From an uncultured Roseiflexus sp. (GTDB lineage: Bacteria > Chloroflexota > Chloroflexia > Chloroflexales > Roseiflexaceae): DNA of 41,048 bases. Every line of letters begins with the position of its first letter. Position 1 is the first letter of the stretch. Position numbers and translations under genes: made by a program. Of this stretch, positions 26,004-34,318 are shown piece after piece. The notes under the pieces were generated by a model. That model was not told where the DNA came from. It ran no database searches and saw only the letters and a program-made list of their open reading frames with translations. Where the stretch lies: assembly GCA_937935075.1 (NCBI GenBank), contig CALGYB010000063.1:1-41048 (forward strand), given 5' to 3'.

Positions 26004-26045
26004 GATGAGGCTTCCGGGAACCTCGCGCAGGTGCGTGAGGTTTTT
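26004..26045 (+). terminator. Riboswitch expression platform: terminator and antiterminator
   Basis: Terminator stem CCTCGCGC (26021-26028)/GCGTGAGG (26033-26040, one G-U) with a 4-nt loop and TTTTT at 26041. The alternative hairpin GAGG-C-TTC/GAA-CCTC (26007-26024) uses the left terminator arm. A second GATGAG at 26004-26009 could also pair with the P1 left strand, which would hide the antiterminator. Confidence 0.8.
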
Positions 26046-26130
26046 CATTAGTAACCCCTGCCACATCCAGCCGGATGCGATTCCTGATCGAGACAGGACC
26101 TGTCATCAAGCCAAATTGCGAGGTGTTTCC

Positions 26131-29100
26131 TTGACGAAGAGACCCACATACCTCGAAGCCCTGCGCGAGCGTGTTCTGATCTACGACGGCGCCATGGGCA
26201 CCAGCATCGATACATTCGATCTGACGCCTGCCGATTATGGCGGCGAGCGCACCTTCGGCGCGCGCGATTATCTGGTCATCACCCGCCCCGACGTGATCGA
26301 GCAGATTCATGCCTCCTTTCTGGAAGCGGGCGCGGATGTGCTCGAAACCTGCACCTTCCAGTCGACACGCCCGCGCCTGGAAGAATGGGGGCTTGCCGGG
26401 CAGACGCACGCCATTAATGTCGCGGCTGCGCGCCTGGCGCGGCGCGTCGCCGACGCATTCGAGGCGCGCGACGGCAGGCCGCGCTACGTGGCCGGTTCGA
26501 TGGGTCCTACCGGCAAACTTCCTTCGTCTGACGACCCGGCGCTTTCTGATATTACGTTCGATCAGTTGTCTGATATTTTCTACGAGCAGGCAACGGCGCT
26601 GATCGAAGGCGGCGTCGATGTGCTGCTGGTCGAAACGAGCGTCGATATTCTCGAAGTGAAAGCGGCGCTCGACGGCATTCGCCGCGCCAAAGCCGCACTC
26701 AATCGCCCGGATGTCGCGGTGCAGGCGCAGGTGTTCCTCGATCTCTCCGGCAAGATGCTCCTCGGCACGGAGGTTCCCGCAATCATTGCCACCCTCGAAG
26801 CGATGCCGGTCGATGTGATCGGCCTGAATTGTTCTACCGGTCCTGAGCATATGCGCGAGGCGATCCGGTATCTGACGCGGCACTCGCGTAAGCCGATCTC
26901 GTGTATTCCCAACGCCGGTCTGCCAATCGAGGTCAACGGCGAGACGGTCTACCCGATGGAACCAGAACCATTCGCGCGCATCCTGGGTGAGTACGTCCAC
27001 GATTATGGCGTGGCAGTCGTCGGCGGGTGCTGTGGCACGCGCCCGGCGCATATTCGCCGGTTGCGCGAGGTGGTTGGCGTCGTTCCGCCGAAAGTCCGCG
27101 ACATCGAGTACATTCCGAGCGCTTCATCAGGAGTGCGCGCGGCTGCACTGCGGCAGGAAGGCACGCTGACCATCATCGGCGAACGGGTCAATACGCTCGG
27201 TTCACGCAAGGTCAAACGCCTGCTGCTGAACGAGGATTACGACGGCGTGCTCGAAGTGGCGCGCGAACAGGTCGACTCGGGCGCGCATCTGCTCGATGTG
27301 TGCGTGGCAATGACCGAACGCTCTGATGAGCGCGAGATGATGGTCAAACTGGTCAAAAAGCTGACGATGAACGTCGAATTGCCGCTGGTGATCGACACGA
27401 CCGAAGCCGATGTGCTCGAAGCGGCGCTGGCGATCTACCCCGGTCGCGCGGTGGTCAACTCGGTGTCGCTCGAAGGCGGGCGCGGCGATAAGATCGACCG
27501 CACGCTGCCGCTGGTGGCGCGCTATGGCGCGGCAACCATCGCTATGACGATCGATGAGGAAGGGATGGCGCACACCGCTGAACGCAAACTGGCGATCGCA
27601 AAACGCATTGCACAGATTGCGCAGGACGAGTATGGCGTGCCGGCTGAAGCGCTGATCTTCGATGTGCTGACCTTCCCGATCACCACCGGTCAATCAGAAC
27701 TGCGCCGCGCCGCCATCGAAACCATTGAAGGCATTCGCCTGGTGAAGCAACACATCCCTGGATGCTTCACGACTCTCGGCGTCAGCAACCTGAGTTTTGG
27801 CGTCGCGCCGCATGCCCGCGCCACGCTCAATTCGGTGTTTCTCAAGCACGCCGTCGATGCCGGTCTCGATACGGCGATTATCAATCCGGCGCACGTCACA
27901 CCGTATGCCGAGATCCCGCCGGAGCAGATCAAAGTCTGTGAGGACCTGATCTTCGACCGCGACGATCAGGCGCTGGCGCGCTTCATTCAGTTCTTCGAGG
28001 AGCACACGGCGGATGCAAAAGCCGAACGCGCCGACCCGACCGAGGGGATGACCGCTGCGCAACGCATTCACTGGAAGATCGTCCATCGCAAGAAGGAAGG
28101 CATCGAGGCGGACATCGACCAGGTGATCGCCGAGCGGATTTGTGAAGCGGAGACGCACGCCGGCGGCAGCAATGGCGTTGTTGATCCTGCCCAACGCTCG
28201 CGTGAGTCGCTCTTCGCATCGCCCTTCCGCAACGCCGTCGCGGTTGATGTGCTGAACACCGTCTTGCTGCCGGCAATGAAAGAGGTCGGCGATCTGTTCG
28301 GCGCCGGGCAACTGATCCTGCCCTTCGTGTTGCAGAGCGCGGAGGTGATGAAACGCGCCGTTGCGCACCTGGAACAGTACCTGGAAAAACTGGAAGGCGT
28401 CACCAAAGGCCGAATCGTGCTGGCGACGGTGTACGGCGATGTCCACGACATCGGGAAGAACCTGGTGCACACCATTCTTGCCAACAATGGGTACACCGTC
28501 TACGACCTCGGCAAACAGGTGCCGATCAACACCATCATCGAGAAGGCGGTCGAGGTCAATGCCGACGCGATCGGATTGTCGGCGCTGCTGGTGAGCACCT
28601 CGAAGCAGATGCCGCTCTGTGTGCAGGAACTCTACCGGCGCGGTCTCAAGTTCCCGGTGCTGGTCGGTGGTGCGGCGATCAACAAGCAGTACGGCCAGCG
28701 CATCCTGTTCGTCGATGAGAACACCCCTTACGAACCAGGCGTCTTCTACTGCAAGGACGCATTTGAAGGGCTGGAGACGGTCGATGCTCTGGCGGACCCG
28801 GCAACCCGCGAGGCGTTCGTGGAGCGCGTGAAAGCGGAAGCCGCCGAGTCGCTCGGCAAGAAACAGCGTGGTCGCGTGGCGCTGGCGGAACTCGGACGCG
28901 CGACACTGAGCGATACGTCGAAGGTGCGTTCGGCGGTGCGCACCGATGTGCCGATTCCAACCCCGCCGTTCTGGGGAGCAAAGGTCCTTCGCCGCATCCG
29001 ACTGGCGGATGTGGTCGAGTGCCTGGACCGCAACGCGCTGTATCGCCTGCAATGGGGAGCAAAGAACGCCAGAGGCGAGGAGTGGGAGCGCCTGAAGGCG

Positions 29101-29766
29101 GAGTTTGATGCAAAAGTGCGCGACCTGGTGCGTGAGGCGGAACGCGATGGATGGCTCGAACCACAGGTGGTATACGGCTACTACCCCTGTCAGAGCGACG
29201 GGCACGAGGTCATCGTCTACGACCCGCCTTCGACGCTGAACGGCGCACAGCCGCGCGAATTGACGCGCTTCGTGTTCCCGCGTCAACCGGAGCGTGAGCG
29301 CCTCTGCCTTGCCGACTACTTCCGCTCGCGCGAGAGCGGTGAGTATGACGTCGTGGCGCTGCAAATCGTCACGATGGGGCGAAAGGTCGATGACCTGACC
29401 GAGGCGCTGCAACACGCCGGCGACTACTCGCGCGCCTATTTCATCCACGGGTTGGGCGTGTCGCTGGCAGAGGCGCTCGCCGAGTACACGAACCGCCTCA
29501 TCCGTCAGCAGTTGGGGCTGAAAGGAACGCAGGGCAAACGCTACTCGTGGGGGTACCCCGCCTGCCCGGACCTCGAAGAGCACGAGAAGCTGTTCAGTGT
29601 TCTGCCCGCCGAACAGATCGGCGTCTCGCTGACCGACGCCTGGCAGTTGGTTCCGGAGCAGAGCACGGCAGCTATCGTCATTCATCATCCGGAGGCGAAA
29701 TACTTCTCGATTGGCTCTGCCCGTGAACGCGCCGAGGAGGACGTTGCCGAAACCCTCTCAATTTGA
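26131..29766 (+). CDS. metH: Cobalamin-dependent methionine synthase MetH
   Basis: 1211 residues, full length for MetH. It transfers a methyl group from 5-methyltetrahydrofolate through methylcobalamin to homocysteine. Homocysteine domain: zinc ligands Cys234 (LNCSTG), Cys300 and Cys301 (GGCCGT). Pterin domain begins at TIIGERVNTLGSRK. The B12 cap and Rossmann domains carry Asp770-x-His772-x-x-Gly775 (DVHDIG); the C-terminal activation domain has the SAM-binding RYSWGYPACPD and ends HHPEAKYFSIG. The start is TTG 26131 with GAGGTG just upstream; the frame is open further up through the riboswitch, but those codons are leader. It is controlled by the SAM riboswitch. The window has no separate metF. 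Confidence 0.97.
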   Translation: MTKRPTYLEALRERVLIYDGAMGTSIDTFDLTPADYGGERTFGARDYLVITRPDVIEQIHASFLEAGADVLETCTFQSTRPRLEEWGLAGQTHAINVAAARLARRVADAFEARDGRPRYVAGSMGPTGKLPSSDDPALSDITFDQLSDIFYEQATALIEGGVDVLLVETSVDILEVKAALDGIRRAKAALNRPDVAVQAQVFLDLSGKMLLGTEVPAIIATLEAMPVDVIGLNCSTGPEHMREAIRYLTRHSRKPISCIPNAGLPIEVNGETVYPMEPEPFARILGEYVHDYGVAVVGGCCGTRPAHIRRLREVVGVVPPKVRDIEYIPSASSGVRAAALRQEGTLTIIGERVNTLGSRKVKRLLLNEDYDGVLEVAREQVDSGAHLLDVCVAMTERSDEREMMVKLVKKLTMNVELPLVIDTTEADVLEAALAIYPGRAVVNSVSLEGGRGDKIDRTLPLVARYGAATIAMTIDEEGMAHTAERKLAIAKRIAQIAQDEYGVPAEALIFDVLTFPITTGQSELRRAAIETIEGIRLVKQHIPGCFTTLGVSNLSFGVAPHARATLNSVFLKHAVDAGLDTAIINPAHVTPYAEIPPEQIKVCEDLIFDRDDQALARFIQFFEEHTADAKAERADPTEGMTAAQRIHWKIVHRKKEGIEADIDQVIAERICEAETHAGGSNGVVDPAQRSRESLFASPFRNAVAVDVLNTVLLPAMKEVGDLFGAGQLILPFVLQSAEVMKRAVAHLEQYLEKLEGVTKGRIVLATVYGDVHDIGKNLVHTILANNGYTVYDLGKQVPINTIIEKAVEVNADAIGLSALLVSTSKQMPLCVQELYRRGLKFPVLVGGAAINKQYGQRILFVDENTPYEPGVFYCKDAFEGLETVDALADPATREAFVERVKAEAAESLGKKQRGRVALAELGRATLSDTSKVRSAVRTDVPIPTPPFWGAKVLRRIRLADVVECLDRNALYRLQWGAKNARGEEWERLKAEFDAKVRDLVREAERDGWLEPQVVYGYYPCQSDGHEVIVYDPPSTLNGAQPRELTRFVFPRQPERERLCLADYFRSRESGEYDVVALQIVTMGRKVDDLTEALQHAGDYSRAYFIHGLGVSLAEALAEYTNRLIRQQLGLKGTQGKRYSWGYPACPDLEEHEKLFSVLPAEQIGVSLTDAWQLVPEQSTAAIVIHHPEAKYFSIGSARERAEEDVAETLSI

Positions 29767-29791
29767 CAGGTACGCCTGGTGCGGCTATTCT
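29763..29791 (+). promoter_or_regulatory. Promoter of the aldolase-domain gene
   Basis: TTGACA (29763-29768), 17-bp spacer, TATTCT (29786-29791). The -35 box overlaps the metH stop codon. The leader to ATG 29856 is about 58 nt. Confidence 0.65.
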
Positions 29792-29855
29792 TGCGTAAGA
29801 TTTTGTGCAGACGAGCAGGTTGCTCGACACGTTGCAACATCTTCGAGGAACTGCC

Positions 29856-31031
29856 ATGCATCAGGATACCTGGACGCCATTGATGGGGCCGCGGCTCGCC
29901 CCAGACGAACATCTGACTTTTACAACCGCCGAAAACACGCACAATGCTTTTGTCCACTGGTTTGCCCAGGGATTGAACGCGGCATTGACACGCCACGGCC
30001 ATACGTTCATCGCTGCTGATCCGTCGGGCGCCGACGAAACGACCGAATCGCCGTCCGCGCGCCTGGTGCTGAACCTGTGCGACATTGATCGTCCCCGACC
30101 GATCCATCGTCGCGGGCAGGGAACGTTCGTCGTGACGATCGTCGAAGGCGAAGAGAATCAGCAGGATGTGATGAAGGCGGCCTATCCGCTGATTGTGCGC
30201 TCGCTGGCAAACATGGTGATCTACAATACGCGCGTGGATGGCGTGCTCGAGAGCCATTTCGTCACCATCGAACAGGGGCATTACACCGTGCGACTCGATG
30301 GCGACGAACATGCGTTTTTCGATCAGATCTACCGGCGCATCCAACCGCTGGCATGCAGCCATCTGGTGATCAACAATAAGTTCACGCCCGACCTGCCGGA
30401 TCATCTCTGGAACGGTGATGAAGCCACCCGCCAGATCCGTTGGGCGGGCATGAAACTCGACAGCATGGGGTTGCTCCCGGCAGCCATCCCGATTCAGGAG
30501 TATTTGTCGGAGCGCGAACTGCGCCACGTCAAGCGACTGTACGGCATTGGCGGTCTCAGTTATGGCAACCTGAGCGCCCGCGCGCTGCACAACCCGGAGT
30601 ATTTCTGGATGTCGGCGTCGGGGGTGGATAAGAGCCGCCTCGATGTCGTCGGGCGCGATATTCTGCTGGTGACCGGATATGACCCGGAAAACCTGCAAAT
30701 CAACCTGAGCGTGCCGCCGCATATCGAACCGCGTCGCGTGTCGGTCGACGCCATCGAGCACTACATGATCTACCGCGAACATCCGCAGGTCCACGCAATT
30801 ATTCACATCCACGCCTGGTGGCGTGACCCCATTCCGTCAACGCAGGTGAACTACCCGTGCGGCACCTACGAACTGGCGGCTGAAGTGGCCGAATTGGTGC
30901 GCCAGGCGCCCGATCCGTCGCGCGCGGTTATTGGATTGAAGAACCACGGATTGACCATCACCGGCCATTCGATCGCGGAGATCTTCGAACGCATCGAGGG
31001 TAAGATCGTCCCGCGGGTGCCGATGTCGTAG
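29856..31031 (+). CDS. Class II aldolase/adducin-domain protein with novel N-terminal half
   Basis: 391 residues; ATG 29856 is preceded by CGAGGAA at a 5-nt distance. Residues 215-391 are a class II aldolase domain: SYGNLSAR (234-241), SASGVDKSRL, the zinc pair His317-x-His319 (IIHIHAWW) and the third ligand His364 (GLKNHGLTITG). Such domains retro-aldol-cleave phosphosugars or epimerise and dehydrate them. Residues 1-210 match no family I can name; they contain LVLNLCDIDRPRPI and the MKAAYPLIVRSLANMVIY segment. This two-part layout is seen by memory in some Chloroflexi. Substrate is unknown. It has its own promoter and a strong terminator after it, so it is probably monocistronic. Confidence 0.75.
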   Translation: MHQDTWTPLMGPRLAPDEHLTFTTAENTHNAFVHWFAQGLNAALTRHGHTFIAADPSGADETTESPSARLVLNLCDIDRPRPIHRRGQGTFVVTIVEGEENQQDVMKAAYPLIVRSLANMVIYNTRVDGVLESHFVTIEQGHYTVRLDGDEHAFFDQIYRRIQPLACSHLVINNKFTPDLPDHLWNGDEATRQIRWAGMKLDSMGLLPAAIPIQEYLSERELRHVKRLYGIGGLSYGNLSARALHNPEYFWMSASGVDKSRLDVVGRDILLVTGYDPENLQINLSVPPHIEPRRVSVDAIEHYMIYREHPQVHAIIHIHAWWRDPIPSTQVNYPCGTYELAAEVAELVRQAPDPSRAVIGLKNHGLTITGHSIAEIFERIEGKIVPRVPMS

Positions 31032-31094
31032 CGTTGTTGCCTGGAGAATGATCGTATTGCTTACCAGGCGCGACAGCATTGCTCGAAGAGATGA

Positions 31095-31146
31095 ACGCGA
31101 AGACGCAAGGGCGCAAAGATGCACTCTGCGTCTTCGCGTCTTTATT
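31095..31146 (+). terminator. Terminator after the aldolase-domain gene
   Basis: A perfect 13-bp inverted repeat ACGCGAAGACGCA (31095-31107)/TGCGTCTTCGCGT (31127-31139) with a 19-nt loop, followed by CTTTATTTC. Confidence 0.7.
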
Positions 31147-31176
31147 TCTGAGAAACGCTCTAGAAATGGGTAGAGG

Positions 31177-31893
31177 ATGATGCTCGAAGGAAAAATTGCT
31201 ATCGTCACCGGAGGCGCCGGAGCGCTCGGCGGCGCTGTCGTTCAGGCGTTGCTCGAAGCCGGTGCGACGGTATGGGTTCCATATGTTGTCGCAGATGACC
31301 TTGACCGCCTGCGACAACGTCTGACCGTGCCGGCCAGTGCGAGGCTGGATGGCGCGCCGCTCGATCTGACCGATGAGACGGCGGTGCAACAGGCGTATGC
31401 TCAGGTCGCCAGCACATATGGCGGCATCGACATTCTGGTGAATATCGCCGGGGGGTTTGCAGGCGGCGAACCGGTGCATCGCACCCCCTGGTCGCTCTGG
31501 CAACAGCAACTGGACATCAATCTCAAGACTGCGGTCATTTCCAGCGCTGCCGGTGTGCCGCATATGCTGGCGCGCGGCGGCGGATCGATCGTCAACGTGA
31601 GCAGCCGCACAGCGACGCAGAGCGCCAGAAACGTAGCGGCATACGGCGCCGCCAAACGTGCGGTGTTGCAACTGACCGAGGCGCTTGCCGCTGAACTGCG
31701 CGACTCCAACATTACCGCCAACGCCATCCTGCCCAGTGTGATCGACACACCGGCTAATCGCGCCGCCGACCCGAACGCCGACCACAGCCGATGGGTTGCG
31801 CCGGAAGCGATTGCGCGCGTCATCCTGTTCCTCGTCGGTCCCGATGCGCGCATCATCAGCGGGGCGGCGATCCCGGTGTATGGCAGGGCGTGA
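31177..31893 (+). CDS. Short-chain dehydrogenase/reductase (SDR)
   Basis: 238 residues from ATG 31177, with AGAGG just upstream. Classical SDR: cofactor motif VTGGAGALGGAVV, NIAGG (NNAG variant), and the complete Ser-Tyr-Lys active site (NVSSRTATQSARNVAAYGAAK, split as Ser then Tyr 13 residues later and Lys). It lacks the Asp variant seen in the SDR at 13430. Substrate unknown; the NADP or NAD preference cannot be fixed. It lies alone between a terminator and the AlbA_2-type gene. Confidence 0.85.
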   Translation: MMLEGKIAIVTGGAGALGGAVVQALLEAGATVWVPYVVADDLDRLRQRLTVPASARLDGAPLDLTDETAVQQAYAQVASTYGGIDILVNIAGGFAGGEPVHRTPWSLWQQQLDINLKTAVISSAAGVPHMLARGGGSIVNVSSRTATQSARNVAAYGAAKRAVLQLTEALAAELRDSNITANAILPSVIDTPANRAADPNADHSRWVAPEAIARVILFLVGPDARIISGAAIPVYGRA

Positions 31894-31928
31894 CGCCTTC
31901 GCATAGCGCGCCAATGCCTGCGGATACG

Positions 31929-31971
31929 ACGGACAGGCACGGATTAAGATACAATATCCATGCCTGTCCGT
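31929..31971. promoter_or_regulatory. Inverted repeat flanking a -10-like box
   Basis: ACGGACAGGCA (31929-31939) and TGCCTGTCCGT (31961-31971) are a perfect 11-bp inverted repeat. TACAAT (31950-31955) lies in the loop. This arrangement, 20 nt before the next gene, could be an operator over a promoter, or a hairpin. Confidence 0.45.
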
Positions 31972-31991
31972 GTCCTGTTCCGGTAATCGCT

Positions 31992-33162
31992 ATGACGCTC
32001 CTGGAATTGCTCGACCGTCTCCATCGCGGCGAACATCTGCACACCGAGTTCAAAGAAGCCGAGGTGCATGCCGACGACATCGCGTCGGATCTGGTGGCGT
32101 TCGCCAATACTGACGGCGGGCAACTCATCTTCGGCGTAACCGACGACGGGCGCATTGTTGGCGTGGCCGACGCTGATCGTCTGGCGCAGCGCGTGGACCA
32201 GACCGCTTACAACAACTGCGAGCCGCTGATCACCGTCGTGCAGGAGACAGTGCACGACGAGGCGGGCCGCGCTGTACTCATTGTCAACGTACCCAAAGGC
32301 GACCAGCGACCCTATCAGACAAAGCAACGAGGTGATTTCTTTATCCGCACCGGTTCAGGTCGTCGGCGCGCTTCGCGCCAGGAGTTGCTGTGCCTGTTTC
32401 AGTCCGCCGAGAGCCTTTACTACGATGAGACGCTCCTGGTGCAGGCGACACTGGCCGATCTGGATGGCAGCGCTATCGAGCGCTTCACGCAGCAGGCATA
32501 TCAGCGTTCGGTGGAGGAGAGCGGCGGTCTTGAGACCCTGTTGCGGAAGTTGCGTCTAGCGCGCGAACATGGTGGGATAATCCGCCCCACGGTGGCAGCC
32601 ATGCTCTTTTTCGGCTACAACCCGCAGCAATTTCTTCCGCAATCGCATCTGGCGGCGGCGCGCGTTCCGGGAACCGATCTCAGCGCGGCGCCCTCAGACG
32701 CCAAGCAGATCGGCGGTCGTTTGCTCGATATTCTGGAAGACGCCAGGCGTTTTCTGAATATTCATCTGACAACGACGCACCGTATCCGCGACCTTGAGCC
32801 GGAAGTCTTCCCCGAACTGCCGCCGGAGGCGCTGCGCGAGTTGCTGGTCAATGCCCTGGCACACCGCGACTACACGATCACTGCACCCGTGCGGGTCTTT
32901 GTTCTTGACAATCGGGTGGAAATCCGCACGCCAGGCGGGTTGCCCAACACCGTCACGATTGACGCCATTCAGATGGGGGGCGGCTCATGTGCTCCGCAAT
33001 CCGACAGTGTACACCCTGTTCAGCCGCTGGGGGCTGGTTACCGGCATTGGCAGCGGCGTGTATCGCGCCATCCGGTTAGTCCGGCAGGCCATTGGTCGAG
33101 AGCCGGACCTGTTCGTTGCCGGGAACGAATTCGTGGTATCCCTTGCGCGACCATCGAGTTAA
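31992..33162 (+). pseudogene. AlbA_2/Schlafen-type putative DNA-binding ATPase, frameshifted
   Basis: The ATG at 31992 begins MTLLELLDRLHRGEHLHTEFKEA, the AlbA_2 (Schlafen-like) domain with DLVAFANTDGGQLIFGVTDDG at about residues 33-53. The C-terminal half has ELPPEALRELLVNALAHRDYT, the ATP-binding C-terminal motif of ATP-dependent DNA-helicase-like RecG-type regulators. The frame breaks in a G-run (atG plus 5 G, 32975-32980): one G more restores AHVLRNPTVYTLFSRWGLVTG to the stop at 33162. The intact protein would be about 389 residues. Without it the reading runs on into unrelated sequence. Either a sequencing slip or recent inactivation. Confidence 0.7.
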
Positions 33163-33164
33163 GA

Positions 33165-33254
33165 GCGTGTCTGAAACAGTCGATTGGGTGGGCGAAGGCA
33201 GTGCCTTCGCCCACCCAAGTGCATCTCATGAATGATGCGAGTGTGCAGACACGC
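33165..33254. repeat. Palindromic mini-element with 35-bp perfect palindrome
   Basis: Outer arms GCGTGTCTG (33165-33173)/CAGACACGC (33246-33254) enclose a perfect palindrome: 17-bp arms at 33184-33200 and 33202-33218 around one G, with core GGTGGGCGAAGGCA. A related element is at 39616-39695. It starts just after the stop of the frameshifted gene. Confidence 0.7.
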
Positions 33255-33278
33255 GCCGGTCGATCCGGGACCCGTCCG

Positions 33279-34142
33279 CTACCGCAGCCGCGCAACGGCC
33301 GTCACGATCAGCAGCGCCACCCACAACCCGATGAGCAACAGTTGCAGGAAGGCGCCATTCAGAAGCGCAATGACGCCGAACCCAAAAAGCGGCAGCGCGC
33401 CAAGGCCCAGACCAACGCCGACCGATGCCTGCATCGCCCTGCCGCGTTTGCGGGTCAACTGCTCCACAATGCGCGCTGTCAACCCACCGGTCAGCGGTCC
33501 TGCCAGCATCGCCAGGAACAACCCCAGAAACGGCACGCCGCCAAGCACAACGACCAGCACTGAACCGATCAGCGCCGCAAAGAACCCGGTGACGCCGCCG
33601 ATCAGCATATGCGACAGGTCTGCCTGATAGTGCGGCGGACGGCGCGCTTTGCGACACTCCGGGCAGAGTTGTCCAACTGGGGTCATTTGTGCGCACGAAC
33701 CGCAGATCGGGCGATTGCACTGCACGCAGCGCAATCCGGTCTCGCGGTCAGGGTGGATATAGCAATAGGCAACCTCGACCGTTGTTGTCGGCGGCTCCGG
33801 GGCAGAGAGCAATGGCGAAGCATCGCCGCTCGCCTGCCGTTCCTGACGGCGATGCGCTGGGGCGATTTGCAGCCCTTCAGCCAGCAACTTCTCGACATAC
33901 GCCAGGCTCGCCGTCGCCTCGGCGTTGGTCGGATCGATCGCCAGGGCGCGTTGCAGGTAATCGCGCTTCTCGGCGAGGATCGGCACAACGCTGCTCAGGC
34001 CAATCCAGGCATCGACATTCTCGCTGTCGAGTTCAGTGGCGCGGCGAAACCGCGAACGCGCCGTGAAGGTGTCGCCTGCCAGCGCAGCGGCGCGCCCTTC
34101 GGCAATCAGCTGCTGCACCTCAGTAGCGGTCGATTCGGTCAT
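33279..34142 (-). CDS. TPR and B-box-type zinc-finger membrane protein
   Basis: 287 residues from ATG 34142 (GGGGAC upstream; an ATG pair at 34166 is also in frame). Residues 4-90 are TPR-like helices (RAAALAGDTFTARSRFRRATEL repeats). Residues 127-163 carry a cysteine and histidine ligand set C-x2-H, C-x2-C, C-x2-C, C-x2-C (Cys127, His130, Cys139, 142, 147, 150, 160, 163), similar to a B-box/zinc-ribbon. Four transmembrane helices follow (about 178-200, 200-222, 238-262, 263-285). The soluble half is cytoplasmic by charge. Such proteins are common in Chloroflexi with no proven function; scaffolding is a guess. Confidence 0.75.
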   Translation of the reverse strand: MTESTATEVQQLIAEGRAAALAGDTFTARSRFRRATELDSENVDAWIGLSSVVPILAEKRDYLQRALAIDPTNAEATASLAYVEKLLAEGLQIAPAHRRQERQASGDASPLLSAPEPPTTTVEVAYCYIHPDRETGLRCVQCNRPICGSCAQMTPVGQLCPECRKARRPPHYQADLSHMLIGGVTGFFAALIGSVLVVVLGGVPFLGLFLAMLAGPLTGGLTARIVEQLTRKRGRAMQASVGVGLGLGALPLFGFGVIALLNGAFLQLLLIGLWVALLIVTAVARLR

Positions 34143-34183
34143 GATGTCCCCGGTCGCCTGCATCATGTTCTCTTTCTATGGGA

Positions 34184-34212
34184 ATTATACTGGAAGTAGA
34201 TGTCACTGTTGC
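34184..34212 (-). promoter_or_regulatory. Promoter candidate, TPR/zinc-finger gene
   Basis: On the minus strand TATAAT (34189-34184) lies about 42 nt before the ATG at 34142; the -35 region (GCAACA, 17-bp spacing) is poor. Confidence 0.45.
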
Positions 34213-34225
34213 CAAAACTTTTGTT

Positions 34226-34253
34226 TTGCCGGAAATACCGCGTCGCTTATAAT
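34226..34253 (+). promoter_or_regulatory. Promoter candidate, glycosidase lipoprotein
   Basis: TTGCCG (34226-34231), 16-bp spacer, TATAAT (34248-34253); leader about 60 nt to ATG 34319. Confidence 0.55.
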
Positions 34254-34318
34254 ACGTTCGCTCTCACTGCCTTGATCCATTGCTCAGATAAGGATTCGAT
34301 GAGGAACATATCATTACC

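Noticed and set aside
27694-29688. A 664-codon open frame antisense to metH
   Set aside because: It is the mirror of a highly conserved, codon-biased gene in high-GC DNA; it has no ribosome site and no recognisable family.
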